Below are positions 37,770-48,991 of a stretch of 64,000 bases of DNA, piece by piece. The notes beneath the pieces are model-generated. The model did not search any database and was not told where the DNA came from. It worked only from the letters and a program-made list of their open reading frames with translations. The DNA is from Cyathus striatus (taxonomy: Eukaryota > Basidiomycota > Agaricomycetes > Agaricales > Nidulariaceae). The translations under genes were made by a program, and so were the position numbers. Location of the stretch: positions 1,364,001 to 1,428,000 of the forward strand of contig JAOVFP010000024.1 of NCBI GenBank assembly GCA_025738555.1, written 5' to 3'. Every line of letters starts with the position of its first letter. Position 1 is the stretch's first letter.

Positions 37770-40700
37770 TTATGTATGTAACGTAGAATCCATAATTTCA
37801 ACAATGGATGGATATACAATATTTAGTGTCCTTCCATTGCTATTATCTGGAAGCAATACCTTAAGGCGATGTTGATATGTAGCTCTTGAAAGTGCAACAT
37901 AGAGCTGCCCATGTGAGAAGACTGGCATTCAAAGGTCAAGCCCCACCATTTTAACAGTTTGTCCCTGGGCTTTGTTGATAGTCATTGTGAATGCAAGTCA
38001 TACTGGAAATTGTTGACATTTCATTCGAAAAGGAAACTCAGCCTCTTGAGCAGATGGTTCTGTCAGAAGTAACAAGAATAGAGGGGGTGGATGGAGAGAG
38101 AATAGAGAATAATAGAGAGCAAGGAAGGTGATAAGGGAGCAGATAACTCAGACACAAACACTGACACAGACACAAGATGGGGAGGAAACTTGTTTTTTTA
38201 CTACTACCAAGTTACAGAGTGTTTATATACTAAGGCTGTCTACCAAAGTCCCAACCAAGGTCCATGTAACTAAGGTAACTGATAGCTGTCAATCTGTCAA
38301 TCACATATCTGTCAATCACAGAACTGTCAAGTATGACAGGTGACAAGTGACAGCTGTCAAAGAAGCTGTGCAACCCTGAATATCTAACAGGTTCAGCTAT
38401 AATGCAAGGAATAAATGTGATTTGACCATGAAATTGACCTCCCAATATCATCACCTCCAAGATGCGCTGTGAGGCACAAAGAACGATAAGGCGACTGCCA
38501 TTGCAAAGCCCTTTAGTAGGATGAAGGTTTCACAATAGAATGAGAGGGCAACCTATTTTAATATTCAATTCACCAGGTGGCAAACCAGGAGCATTAAGTG
38601 ACCGTAGATACTCAATTGGAATATCATCAATATTTTCTGATGCACTTTCTTCTCGGACAACTGAATCTGCACTAAGATAAGTATATGTTTCACCTGGCAA
38701 GTGATTAAGGATTTGAAGATTAATTTCCTCAACATCTTCATTTCGTGGTGCAAGAATCATTCTTTCTAAAAAATATGATGAAGGCGGAACAGATTCAGCA
38801 ATGCCAGGATAAACAAAAGTTATGAGATCTTGTAGGTTGGTTGCTTTTATGCTGTTTGGCAAAGCAACAGTACCATCCTCTGCAATTTCTCTTCCATGGC
38901 CTATATCCAATAGCCAGTCTGCAAATATCTTTTCATCTTCATTACGATCCAATCACATGTTCTGTCAAAGCTGTAGTACATGAACATATGGCCATAAATG
39001 AGAACATGGTAATGATGCATCAATAATTTCTTCAGCAGAACCATGAGGAACAACAGGCAGTGTTTGCTGAAAGTCTCCACCAAATACTGTAGTGATCCCA
39101 CCAAAAGGTCTATTATCATTCCTTATATCTTGCAAAGTTCGGTCCAAAGCTTCATGGGCCCAGCGATGTTGCATCAATGCCTCATCCCATAGAATCAAAC
39201 TTGTAGCTCTTAGTAAATCTGCAAGCTTGCTTTCCTTTGGGATGTCACAGACAGATTGTGGATTTAAATCAATTGGGATTCTGAATCTTGAATGTGCAGT
39301 GTGACCACCAATCATCAGCAATGCAGATATTCCAGATGATGATACACATATCACAATATAGATATGTGCTCTAAGTGAGTAGCAGAGAGTGTTGTAAACA
39401 AATGTTTTGCCTGTTCCACCTGGTCCATCAAGAAAGAATACATGCCCCAAATTGTCGAGAACCGATTTCATAATATGGTTGTATGCATAAGACTGGTCAC
39501 TATTAAGCATTGCTACTTGATGGTTAGCCTCTATACTTTGTTCATTGATATCATAATTGAGTTGTTCTACAATGAGCGAATTGTTGACAGTTCTTTGCCA
39601 TATGTGTTGAGGAAGGGGCATGCAAGGGAAGTCTTTCAAGCTGTGTCCAGATTGTATAAGAATTTCATTGAGAAGATGGAGACCATAATCAAAGACAAAT
39701 TCATCTGAAACATTTGAGTAACCCAATTGATGAAGATGATAATAAAGGTCATTACAGATATGCTCCCGAAATTCCAACCACAGACATTCAGGGTGTGCTG
39801 GTTCACAAAAGATAAGTATTGTTGCAAATAGGTACCGAAGCTGTGATCCTGCTTGCATTACTGATGCCTCTTGCAAGCAAGATCGCCATTCACCATCATC
39901 TTGCAATAGTCCTCGAGCAATGCATGCCTCTTTAAATGTTTCATAAACAATACCATGAACAGTATGCAGATCTGTATAGAAGGTAGGGCCTTTAACTACC
40001 AAAAGGAGTGTTCTGAGATAGAATTGCTCTCCAGCAGTGGGTGGTACTGCATACATTTGACTGATAGCTATCTGCCCTGTTTTTCAAGGTGACCAATCAT
40101 TTTTTTGCCATGTGTAATGTTCCGGGTATTCTTGATAGGTGTATAAGGAAATTTGCTTAACAGATGGATTTGTGGCATTTCTTGTATTATGTGCAACAAC
40201 CCTTGTATTTTCACAGAAAAACCTTGTCAGTGGGGTATGTTCAGAGGCAGCTCGCTGCTGTAACATTGTAGGATTCTCATTTGGATTAAAAGTAACCAAG
40301 TGTTGTCCTGGGAGATATACATGTAAGCGAGAAACAGTAGGTGCATTGCCATGCATGTCAAAGTGAAAGATTCGCCAAACTGCTTCTGGTGGAGTAAGGT
40401 ATCAACCATCAACATAGGACTTAATTTCATTGTTGTGATCTGCTATTTCAGCTGTTGCATGATCACCTCCTTTATGCATGTATTTAAATGGATATTTGAT
40501 GGAATGAAGTGTTGCAGCACATTTGAAATTTGCATGGCAGTGATATCGAGCTGTGAAGTATGGAGAGTGTGGTACAATCCATCTATTGTCCAGCATGAAA
40601 CCACATACCATATAAGCCCTTCCATCATTTCGACGTTGATACCTTGGAAACCCATCATCTCCAATAACTGTGAACGGTTCAAAAGGTTTTGGATATCCTT

Positions 40701-41680
40701 TTGAACATTTACCATTTTCCATACATGGAGCATCTGGCTTCATTTCGCCACATGGCCCATGTACCATAAGCTCCTTAATAGCTTCAAATAATTGTGGCTC
40801 TTTTTCAGGATTAGGCCATTCTGCTCGTATAATACAGTCAACATCAGAAGCAGTTTTTAGCCTCCATTGCTCTTTAAAGCTTAGCAACATATGGCGATGT
40901 GGCAGACCATGTTTCTGAAATTCAATAACCCATACATGTGCAGAAGGAATGCCAAAAATGCCATCTCGAAAGATTTCCTCATCAATTGCACATGTTTTGG
41001 CATGAAATACTCGAGAGACCAGGTCAGGATGATCAGAATATGTTTGACCAGGAAGGAGTTCTCTTTTTATCTCTTCCCAGTATGGATTCGCAGTGATTGT
41101 AATGAAGAGGTCAATCTTGCGTGCATAGCAAGCAATAGCCATAGCATCCTGGAAACGTTGCTGAAGGTCACAGGGGCTTCCAACAAAAGAGGAAGGTAGG
41201 ATGTATCTTTGTCCAAGATTATGAAGGTCAACATCATGCCGGTCCACTTGTAATGCATCAGCAAGACCACTATACAAACTTGCACACAAATCCTTCTGGT
41301 GCGTTTCAATGAATCGCAGGCAATCTTGTTCTGCACATGCATACATGTCTACCAAGTATTGCTGAAACAGGTGTCTTGCTCGAAGAATTGTAGAAAATTC
41401 ATTTCTGTGCACTTGAATGTGAAAGGCTGTGTAATGTGTTAGTGAAACATGTTCTGAGGATCCAACTTTCAGTATCTCTGTATGCCACCCATGTTCACCA
41501 TAAATAAACATAACAATATAAAGCAGTGGAGCGTAAGCTGGATGACCTTCATGAATGCGATACAAAACTCCTGAAGCTGATCGTTTTCGAAGTACAATGT
41601 CACAGTACTCTTTGCCCGAGTTATCATCTGGCAGTATCATTGCAACCTCATTTGTGATTGGAAGATTGTAGCGCCTGCAA
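37770..41680 (-). pseudogene. Helitron Rep/Pif1-helicase, seven in-frame TGA codons
   Basis: One continuous reading frame apart from seven TGA codons and one solo LTR. Rep part (41680 to about 40400): VIEFQKHGLPHRHMLLSFKE (HUH-type His pair), the Y2 region ATLHSIKYPFKYMHKGGD with both tyrosines, and CMENGKCSKGYPKPF. Pif1 helicase part (40056-37770): DGPGGTGKTFVYNTL (motif I), ILWDEALMQHR (II), VFGGDFQQTLPVVPHG (III), then KGLCNGSRLIVL, FTMTINKAQGQTVK (V) and [11 protein letters not shown] (VI). TGA lies at 40402, 40084, 38965, 38953 and 38530 and twice left of the LTR (in FPV*LAF and LDL*MPV). Each stands where Helitron proteins carry or tolerate Arg. No TAA, TAG or frameshift is seen over about 1190 codons. 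The N-terminus beyond 41680 is lost. Confidence 0.9.
38061..38389 (-). mobile_element. Solo LTR A inside the Helitron helicase, TSD GGTTC
   Basis: 329 bp, flanked by GGTTC at 38056-38060 and 38390-38394. Removing it with one TSD restores the helicase frame, so it arrived after the Helitron. Confidence 0.92.
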
Positions 41681-41735
41681 TGTCAGAAGTAACAAGAATA
41701 GAGGGGGTGGATGGAGAGAGAATAGAGGATAATAA
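41681..41735 (-). mobile_element. Truncated LTR A fragment (55 bp)
   Basis: Begins TGTCAGAAGTAACAAG like the full LTRs but is cut at GGATAATAA, where the copia LTR B starts. The missing remainder is not found beyond the copia element, so a deletion or recombination took place here. Confidence 0.8.
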
Positions 41736-42060
41736 TGTTAGAAGTGATCTGACACTTCTCTGCTGACTAATGAACCTTAGGTAGACTTAGGTAAACTTAG
41801 GTACTGGACCTGGGTTGGGACCTTGGTTGGACCCTTAGACCTTGGTTGGACCCTTGGACCCTCAGACTTTGGTAGATAAGCTAGTAGTATATAATCCTGA
41901 GGTCCTACAGTGGCAATCCCCACTTGCTCACTGTACATTGGACTTCAGGTAAGCTGTACACATACTACTTCAATCTAATACTTGCTCACTGTACATTGGA
42001 CTTCAGACTCTATTGTCTCTCTCAGTCCTGCAGGTCACTGCACTGGTTGTACATCTCACA
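41736..42060 (+). repeat. 5' LTR of copia B
   Basis: TGTTAGAAGTGATCTGACAC to ACATCTCACA, 325 bp. It has a TATA box (TAGTATATAATCC, about 41886) and a duplicated 26-bp segment starting CTTGCTCACTGTACATTGG, whose first copy is followed by GTAAGC. Confidence 0.92.
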
Positions 42061-42072
42061 GGTTATGGGCCC
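42061..42072 (+). promoter_or_regulatory. Primer-binding site, half-tRNA iMet type
   Basis: GGTTATGGGCCC directly after the LTR is complementary to GGGCCCATAACC, the anticodon stem-loop of eukaryotic initiator tRNA-Met. Drosophila copia primes in this way with a cleaved tRNA half. Confidence 0.8.
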
Positions 42073-43946
42073 CGAGCTTTAACTGCTTGCTTGTTAAATC
42101 AACCTCCACTCCACATTCTTTTTACCCAGTTGTTCTGGTAGTTCCACTACAACTCATCACCTTCCTTCTACTTGTGCTGTCTGGGATTTTACCAACAGTG
42201 CAGTTCCTACCACACTCTGGTCTTTCTCCTCTGCACATCCATTCAGTGTGCTGTCTGGGTCATTACCCACAGTGCATTTCAAATCACATTCCTTTGGTCT
42301 TTCTAGTTATTCTAGATCAACCACCTGCTCCTTCTCCTCACAACCAGACATTGGTGACACCATGCCTATTACTTGTGAATTCTGCACTCAAGTTGGTCAT
42401 GCTCTATCCAACTGCTACAGATTCAAAAGAGCAAGATCACAGGCTCATAAGCAGGCTACCACTAGGTCTCCCATTCCAGGTTCCACTTCATTCAAAAGCA
42501 CCTCTCCTGGCATATCTTCATCTAGTCTGCCATCTTCCACTGGTTCTCCACAGCCTTCTCCCTCTTCCACTGCTTCTATAGCACAATCCTCCACTTCAGA
42601 AGTTACTACTGCCTCTGCTGATGTCAAATTTGATTCAGAATTCAATGGAGATGCTACTGAATTTGCTGGAAATGCAAGTACTCGCTCTCTGGATCCCTCA
42701 GATTCTTCCTACCCACTCCAACTTGATGCAGACTTTGATTGGAACACAGATACAGGGGCATCTTGTCATATGACACCCCATCGCCATTGGGTTCGCAATT
42801 ATGCACCCAAGAAGGTTCCAATCAAGTTAGCTGATGGGAAGATTATTTATTCCCAAGGAGTGGGCACTGTGGTCTTTCACCCAGTGATTAGAGGAAAGGT
42901 ATCAAGATCCATAGAATTCACCAGAGTTCTGCATGTACCCCAGCTCAGAAACAATTTACTCTCCTGTCTCTACTTAACTCGTTGCAAGGGCATCATTATG
43001 ACTGCTGGATCACAGTATGTTGATTTCAGCAAGAATGGAAGTCTTATATTCTCTGCTTCCATCACTCCCAACAACAATGCATACTTGGATGGAGAGACAG
43101 AAGCCCTTTCTGCTGTTTCTGAAGTAGCCAACATTTCTTCAACTTGCCCCATGGATTTACAGCTATGGCATTGTCGTCTTGCACACCATAATTATGCAGA
43201 CATTCAGAAACTTATATCTGAAGATATGGCTACAGGGATTGTCATCAAGTCCAAGGAGAAGCCTGACCCTATTTGTGAACCTTGCTTAGCTGGCAAGATG
43301 CATTCTAATCCATTCCCTTCATCTGAATCTCGCACTTCTGCCCCCTTAGAGCTCATTCATTCTGACCTCCATGGCCCTTTGCCCACTCAGACTCCATCTG
43401 GCTATAGATACTGGATCACATTCATTGATGATTACACCAGATATCGTTGTGTTGCCTTCTTGAAGAAGAAGAGTGGTGCATTTGATGCTTTTAGGAGTTA
43501 CAAGTCATTGGTTGAGAACCAACTTGGGAGAAAGATTAAAGCTTTACAGGATGACAAGGGAGGTGAATACATGTCTAATGCATTCATCAAGTTCACAGAT
43601 AGATGTGGGATGGTAAGGAGACATACTGCTCCTGCCAGACCTCAGCAAAATGGAGTTGCAGAGCGTGCAAATTGCACTATGGCTGATGATGTTACAGCTA
43701 TGCTCAATGAGTCTCATCTCCCTCCAACATTTTGGGGTGAATGCCTATCTTCTATGGTTTATGTGTGGAATTGTCTTCCCACTTCGTCTCTGCCTGACAA
43801 GACACCCTATGAGGCATGGCATGGCCAGAAACCTAACCTTAGCAATCTGCGAGTCTGGGGCTGTACTGCTTATGTCTTTGTGCACAAAGAGCAGAGAAAG
43901 TCCCTTCAGCCACATATGCAGAAATGCGTCTTCATTGGTTACCCAG

Positions 43947-44271
43947 TGTGAGATGTGCAACCAGGACAGTGACCTGCAGGACTGAGAGAGACAATAGAGT
44001 CTGAAGTCCAATGTACAGTGAGCAAGTAGTAGATTGAAGTAGTATGTGTACAGCTTACCTGAAGTCCAATGTACAGTGAGCAAGTGGGGATTGCCACTGT
44101 AGGACCTCAGGATTATATACTACTAGCTTATCTACCAAAGTCTGAGGGTCTAAGGGTCCAACCAAGGTCTAAGGGTCCAACCAAGGTCCCAACCCAGGTC
44201 CAGTACCTAAGTTTACCAAAGTCTACCTAAGGTTCATTAGTCAGCAGAAAAGTGTCAGATCACTTCTAACA
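43947..44271 (-). mobile_element. Solo LTR B inside copia B pol, TSD CCCAG
   Basis: 325 bp, TGTGAGATGTGCAACC to CTTCTAACA, flanked by CCCAG at 43942-43946 and 44272-44276. Inserted between integrase and RT. Confidence 0.93.
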
Positions 44272-46041
44272 CCCAGCTGGGTACAAGGCTTGGAAATTCT
44301 ACAATCCAACCACCAAGAAGACTGTTATCTCAGAAAGAGCTGAATTTGATGAAAGGCTCTTTCCTGGTCTATCCAAGCCAACATCTCCAATTCCACCTCA
44401 CATTATCTCTTCTCCAGAGCCTGCTGTCTATGAATCTACAGACTCATCCATTCCCTTTCCTGATGTTTCCATATCACCTCCAAATCGTTCTAGCTCTCCA
44501 ACTAGTCCACCTACAACTCCAATATCATCTCCTACTGCCACACCAACCTCAACTCCCACCCCTTCACCACCACCTCCTGCTCCTCCTGCTCTACCTGCTA
44601 CTCCTCCACTAGCTCAGAGACGTCCCAGAAGGGAAGTTAGACCTCCTGGTGAGTGGTGGAAAGTAATGGGAAAAGGAAGAGTGCCTTCTTCACCTGCTCC
44701 TCTACCTGATGACTCAGATGAGGATATTCAGGAGCCTAATCCATTTGAGGATAATAGCAGTGAAGATGATCTGGGGGGGTATCTGGAGGTTCAATTTGCT
44801 GGAGCTGCATCAACAGGAGTTGATCCCAAGAACTACAAGCTTGCCATGAAAGCCCCTGATGCACAACAATGGCAGGAAGCTTGCAATGATGAGATCATGT
44901 CATTGATGCGAAATGGAACTTGGGATATTGTGGAATTGCCCCAGGAAAGAAGGCTATAGGCTCTAGATGGGTATTCAAGATCAAGCCAACTCCTACTGGA
45001 GCTGTTGAGCGATACAAGTCTAGAGTTGTTGCAAAGGGGTACTCACAACGTCCTGGATATGATTACACAGAGATATTTGCACCAACATTCCGTCCTGCCT
45101 CTCTCAGGCTTGTAGCTGCTCTGTCTGCTATCAAAGACATGACTATGCGATCTGTTGACATCTCTCATCTGCCTTTACATATGGTGACTTGGAGGAGGAG
45201 ATATACATGCTCCAACCAGAAGGATTCCATCAAGGTGGTCCCAATCATGTATGCAGACTTAAGAAATCACTTTATGGACTTAAGCAAGCTGCTAGACAAT
45301 GGAGAAAGAAGCTTCAGGATGTTCTAACTACTATGGGCTTCACCAGAACTCATTCAGACCACTCTGTCTATATTTACTCAAAGGGTGATACTAAGATCAT
45401 CATTCCTGTTTACATTGATGACATTACCATTACATCAACTTCTCCTTCTGCTGCTGATGAAACAGTCAAGCAGCTTTCTGCCCACTTCAAACTTCGAGAT
45501 TTGGGCCCTACTTCTTTCCTTCTGGGTGTCAAGATAGACAGGGATCGTCCCAATCGCTCTATTACTCTCTCACAGCGCCAGTATGTGCTGGATATGCTTG
45601 AGAGATATGGCATGAGTGATTGCAAGCCTTGTGGAACTCCTATGAATCATGGTCTCATTCTGACCAAGTCTATGGGTCCTCAAACAGCTGAGGAACGTTC
45701 TGAGATGGCCTCCATCCCTTATCTGAGTGCTGTAGGATCTCTACAATATCTTGCTATCACTACAAGACCAGACATTGCTTTTGCTGTTGGGTACTTAGGT
45801 CGATTCAACTCCAACCCTGGCATGCAACACTGGTTAGCTGTCAAACATCTCTTCAGATACTTGAAGGGAACTCTTGACTACAAGTTGACCTACAGTGCTG
45901 CCAAAGGAGATGAACTCTTCCTCACATATTGTGATGCTTCCCATGGTGATTGCAAAGACACAGGTCATTCTACTGGTGGTTATGTAACTCTGATTGGTGG
46001 AGGTGCCATTGGCTGGTCTAGCAAGTTACAGACTATAGTAA

Positions 46042-46365
46042 TGTCAGAAGTAACAAAGAATAAGGAGTGTGGTAGAGAGAGAATAGAGGATAATGAAGAG
46101 CAAAGAGGGTGATAGTGGAGCAAAGAGTCAGACACAAACACAGACACAGACACAAGATGGGGAGGAAACTTGTTAACAACTACCAAGATACAGAGTGTTT
46201 ATATACTGAGGGTGTCTACCAAAGTCCCAACCAAGGTCCATGTAACTAAGGTAACTGACAGCTGTCAATCTGTCAATCACATATCTGTCAATCACAGAAC
46301 TGTCAAGTATGACAGATGACAAGTGACAGCTGTCCAAGAAGCTGTGCAACCCTGAATATCTAACA
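46042..46365 (-). mobile_element. Solo LTR A inside copia B RNase H, TSD AGTAA
   Basis: 324 bp, flanked by AGTAA at 46037-46041 and 46366-46370. It interrupts the codons leading into TLSTTEAEY. Confidence 0.93.
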
Positions 46366-46799
46366 AGTAACTTTATCCACAACTGAAGCAGAGTACATTG
46401 CTGCTGTTGAAGCTGGCAAAGAGATACTTTGGATGCAGAATATCATGAAGGAATTTGGCTATCCCATTCTCACTTCTAGTCCTCTTCACATTGACAGCCA
46501 GTCTGCCATCTCTGTCACCAAGAATCCAGAACACCATGGTCGCATGAAGCAACTTGATCTTTGTTATTTCTGGCTTAGAGAAACTGTTGAAAAAGGCTCT
46601 ATCAGCTTGCATCATGTTCCAACTGAAAAGCAAATAGCCGACATTCTCACCAAGCCACTTACCATTCCAAAGGTTGAATTCTGTAGAGAGAACATGGGAC
46701 TTTTACCTTAGATTCATTCATTTACTTTCTTTCACATCCTTTCACTTTTACTTCATTTACTTAACTACATACTTAGAGACTGTTCAGATCATGGGGGGG

Positions 46800-47140
46800 T
46801 GTTAGAAGTGATCTGACACTTCTCTGCTAACTAATGAACCTTAGGTAGACTTAGGTAAACTTAGGTACTGGACCTGGGTTGGGACCTTGGTTGGACCCTT
46901 AGACCTTGGTTGGACCCTTGGACCCTTGGACCCTTAGACCCTCAGACTTTGGTAGATAAGCTAGTAGTATATAATCCTGAGGTCCTACAGTGGCAATCCC
47001 CACTTGCTCACTGTACATTGGACTTCAGGTAAGCTGTACACATACTACTTCAATCTAATACTTGCTCACTGTACATTGGACTTCAGACTCTATTGTCTCT
47101 CTCAGTCCTGCAGGTCACTGTCCTGGTTGCACATCTTACA
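46800..47140 (+). repeat. 3' LTR of copia B
   Basis: 341 bp, preceded by the polypurine tract ATCATGGGGGGG. It is longer than the 5' LTR because of extra copies of a GGACCCTT(A/G) repeat and ends ACATCTTACA. Confidence 0.92.
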
Positions 47141-48329
47141 GAAGCACCCTTGAGCAACTTTATGTAGTAATCCTGATCGCAACTCATTAGAAAAAAGGCA
47201 GTAATAAGGTAAGACAATGCACATAATACAATAGCTCTGAATACTGATGGTTGATCTCCAGATTTTGGCATTTGCATATGGCATTCACATCCGGAATAGA
47301 GCATTGGCATGGTATGTCTGCTTTTATATGTTTGTCGAGTGAGTAGGGAAGTACAATATTGATGCTGGCATTGGCGCCAAGCTGGTGAGAGTGTTGAAGA
47401 GGGGAGGTGATGTTTGCCATTGACTTGCAGAATTCATGGGTATATGGGTTTGGAAAGCCATCTGTTAATTGAAGCTGAACCACCTTCAGTTGGGATGAGA
47501 TGTTGGTCAGCTTGAAGTTCTCACTGCATGTTATGTCGGTAACATTCTTTGGTATCTTGATGGACCCTTTACTGACCGACCAACTCTCACACCGTGTACA
47601 GCATATCCATAAGCGTTGTAGCTGGGACAACAGAGGAGTAGAGCGGGATCCAAATGTGAATGGTTCATTGCATATAATCAGGAGTGTCCTAAGGTTTGAC
47701 ATAGACCCGCAAAGTAGGACTGGTTCAATATCCTTTCCACTCCTCCCTCTGATACTTAAGAAATTTAGAGATGGCCCACTTAACAGTATAGACAGCAAGT
47801 TGATCATGCTTTCATTACCAAAGATGTGGGTTGATATACAGAGGTTCTGGAGCCTAGCAGCAATGTTATCTCTAATCCTTTCATAAGGGATCTCTGGCAG
47901 ACATGGCAATGGCGATACAGTTACGCTAGTGACTCAAGGAGCACCTGTGCCATCCAACTCAATGCATGTACAAGAAGGGGGGAGACTCACCAGGATGACA
48001 GCAACAGACCCAATAACAGACAGCTCTGCAGGGAAAGTATTGTCATCCTTGTTTTTGCAATGATGAGTGATGGTGAGTTCCTGCACTTCTAAAGCCTTGC
48101 TCAGGAATGTACTAAGCCCTTCGCAGTACTCCCTGATACAATACAAGCTGACTAGTACTCTGTAGTGTCTAGAGTGTGTCGATATATGTTCTAGGAGATG
48201 AATCACAGCCGGATTGACGTCTCCTGTTAAGGCTATCACGGCATGTCCAATGCAATCAGTTTGTAATATCTGTTGCATTCTAAGAAAGACCTCTGATGCT
48301 GCATAGCGCAGGTAATGATTGGCATGGAG

Positions 48330-48568
48330 TGTTGCATGATGATGTATTAGTCATGTGACAGGTAGAGTCCCTGAGTATTCCATATATGCCTACCCAGTAA
48401 TACACAGAGGCTCTTGGCAGGAATAACACACTTGGTCCTTGGGTATATATAATACAACCCAACTTTCACTTGAACAAGACCATATAGCTCAGTTGGTTAG
48501 AGCACTCTGAAACTATCAAATAGGTCCCAGGTTCAAACCCTGGTGTGGTCACTTTGCTACATCTAATA
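48330..48568 (+). mobile_element. tRNA-bearing LTR-like element, family 1 copy 1, TSD TGGAG
   Basis: 239 bp from TGTTGCATGATG to CTACATCTAATA, with TGGAG at 48325-48329 and 48569-48573. It contains TATATATAA (48444) and, about 30 bases further, a tRNA-like sequence. Inserted in the F-box exon. Confidence 0.88.
48478..48550 (+). tRNA. tRNA-like gene inside the element (copy 1)
   Basis: 73 bases that fold as a cloverleaf: acceptor GACCATA/TGTGGTC, D stem GCTC/GAGC, T arm CCAGG-TTCAAAC-CCTGG. A box (TAGCTCAGTTGG) and B box (GGTTCAAACC) are good Pol III promoters. The anticodon loop AAACTAT lacks the usual T33, so decoding identity is doubtful. This copy has one change in the anticodon stem (CAAAT for CAGAT). 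Confidence 0.7.
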
Positions 48569-48667
48569 TGGAGTAGCTGCAAGATGTTGCCCTCATCAAC
48601 CTGAGTAATTATCAGGTCTACTAGTTCCACTGGAAGCTTTAGGATTGGGAAGGAGTCCTGCTGAGCC

Positions 48668-48991
48668 TGTTAGATATTCAGGGTTGCACAGCTTCTTTGA
48701 CAGCTGTCACATGTCACCTGTCATACTTGACAGTTCTGTGATTGACAGATATGTGATTGACAGATTGACAACTGTTAGTTACCTTAGTTACATGGACCTT
48801 GGTTGGAACTTTGGTAGACACCCTCAGTATATAAACACTCTGTATCTTGGTAGTAGTAAACAAGTTTCCTCCCCATCTTGTGTCTGTGTCAGTGTTTGTG
48901 TCTGAGTTATTTGCTCTCTCATCACCCTCCTTGTTCCTTTATTACTCTCTATCCTCTCAACCACCCTCCTTTATTCTTGTTACTTCTGACA
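48668..48991 (+). mobile_element. Solo LTR A in the F-box gene start, TSD GAGCC
   Basis: 324 bp, TGTTAGATATTCAGGG to ACTTCTGACA, flanked by GAGCC at 48663-48667 and 48992-48996. Confidence 0.93.

Larger units (their letters stand above)
33986..41680 (-). mobile_element. Helitron, 3' end intact, 5' part lost
   Basis: Rolling-circle transposon read on the minus strand. The 3' terminus is at 33986: a hairpin ACCCGT-GCGAAGT-ACGGGT (about 33996-34014) followed by AGCTGCTAG, i.e. the CTRR end, and then host T. The copy of the target sequence at 51416 shows the same host sequence uninterrupted at exactly this base. Inside are a putative accessory gene (34268-35294), 2.5 kb of non-coding DNA with tandem repeats, and the Rep/helicase pseudogene. 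The 5' end (TC) is not found: the element is cut at 41680 by a truncated LTR A fragment and a copia element. Confidence 0.85.
42061..46711 (+). pseudogene. Copia B gag-pol polyprotein, frameshifted
   Basis: Gag is mostly missing; reading starts near the zinc knuckle CEFCTQVGHALSNC (42370). Then protease DTGASCHMTPHRHW (about 42750), pre-integrase HCRLAHHNYADIQ with CEPCLAGK, integrase core SDLHGPLP...FIDDYTRY and GVAERANCTMADD, RT (GSRWVFKIKPTPTGAVERYK, YIDDITITSTSPS) and RNase H (TTEAEYIAAVEAGKEILWMQ, stop at about 46709). Lesions: one base missing before PGKKAIGSRW (about 44940), two extra bases at about 45174 before the GDLEEEIYM block, and two LTR insertions. After their removal the frame is otherwise continuous. 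Not functional as it stands. Confidence 0.92.
41736..47140 (+). mobile_element. Ty1/copia element of family B with nested solo LTRs
   Basis: 5' LTR 41736-42060, PBS 42061, zinc knuckle, protease, integrase, RT and RNase H in copia order, G-run polypurine tract 46788-46799, 3' LTR 46800-47140. A solo LTR B (43947-44271) and a solo LTR A (46042-46365) are inserted inside. Outer flanks do not show a matching 5-bp duplication (left is cut LTR A, right GAAGC), so at least one side has been rearranged. Confidence 0.92.

Noticed and set aside
37770..41680. TGA as a sense codon (recoding) in the Helitron
   Set aside because: Housekeeping genes here end in TGA normally (AFG2 and the BNI4-like gene). 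CpG decay explains the pattern more simply. Kept only as an alternative in the finding.
45980..46186. Recurrent small frames such as MVVVNKFPPHLVSVSVF and VRYSGLHSFFDSCHLSP in many places
   Set aside because: They translate LTR A itself and recur only because the LTR does.
48478..48550. Ordinary functional nuclear tRNA genes
   Set aside because: They sit at the same offset in all three copies of a mobile element, and the anticodon loop lacks T33, so I list them as tRNA-like modules of the element.
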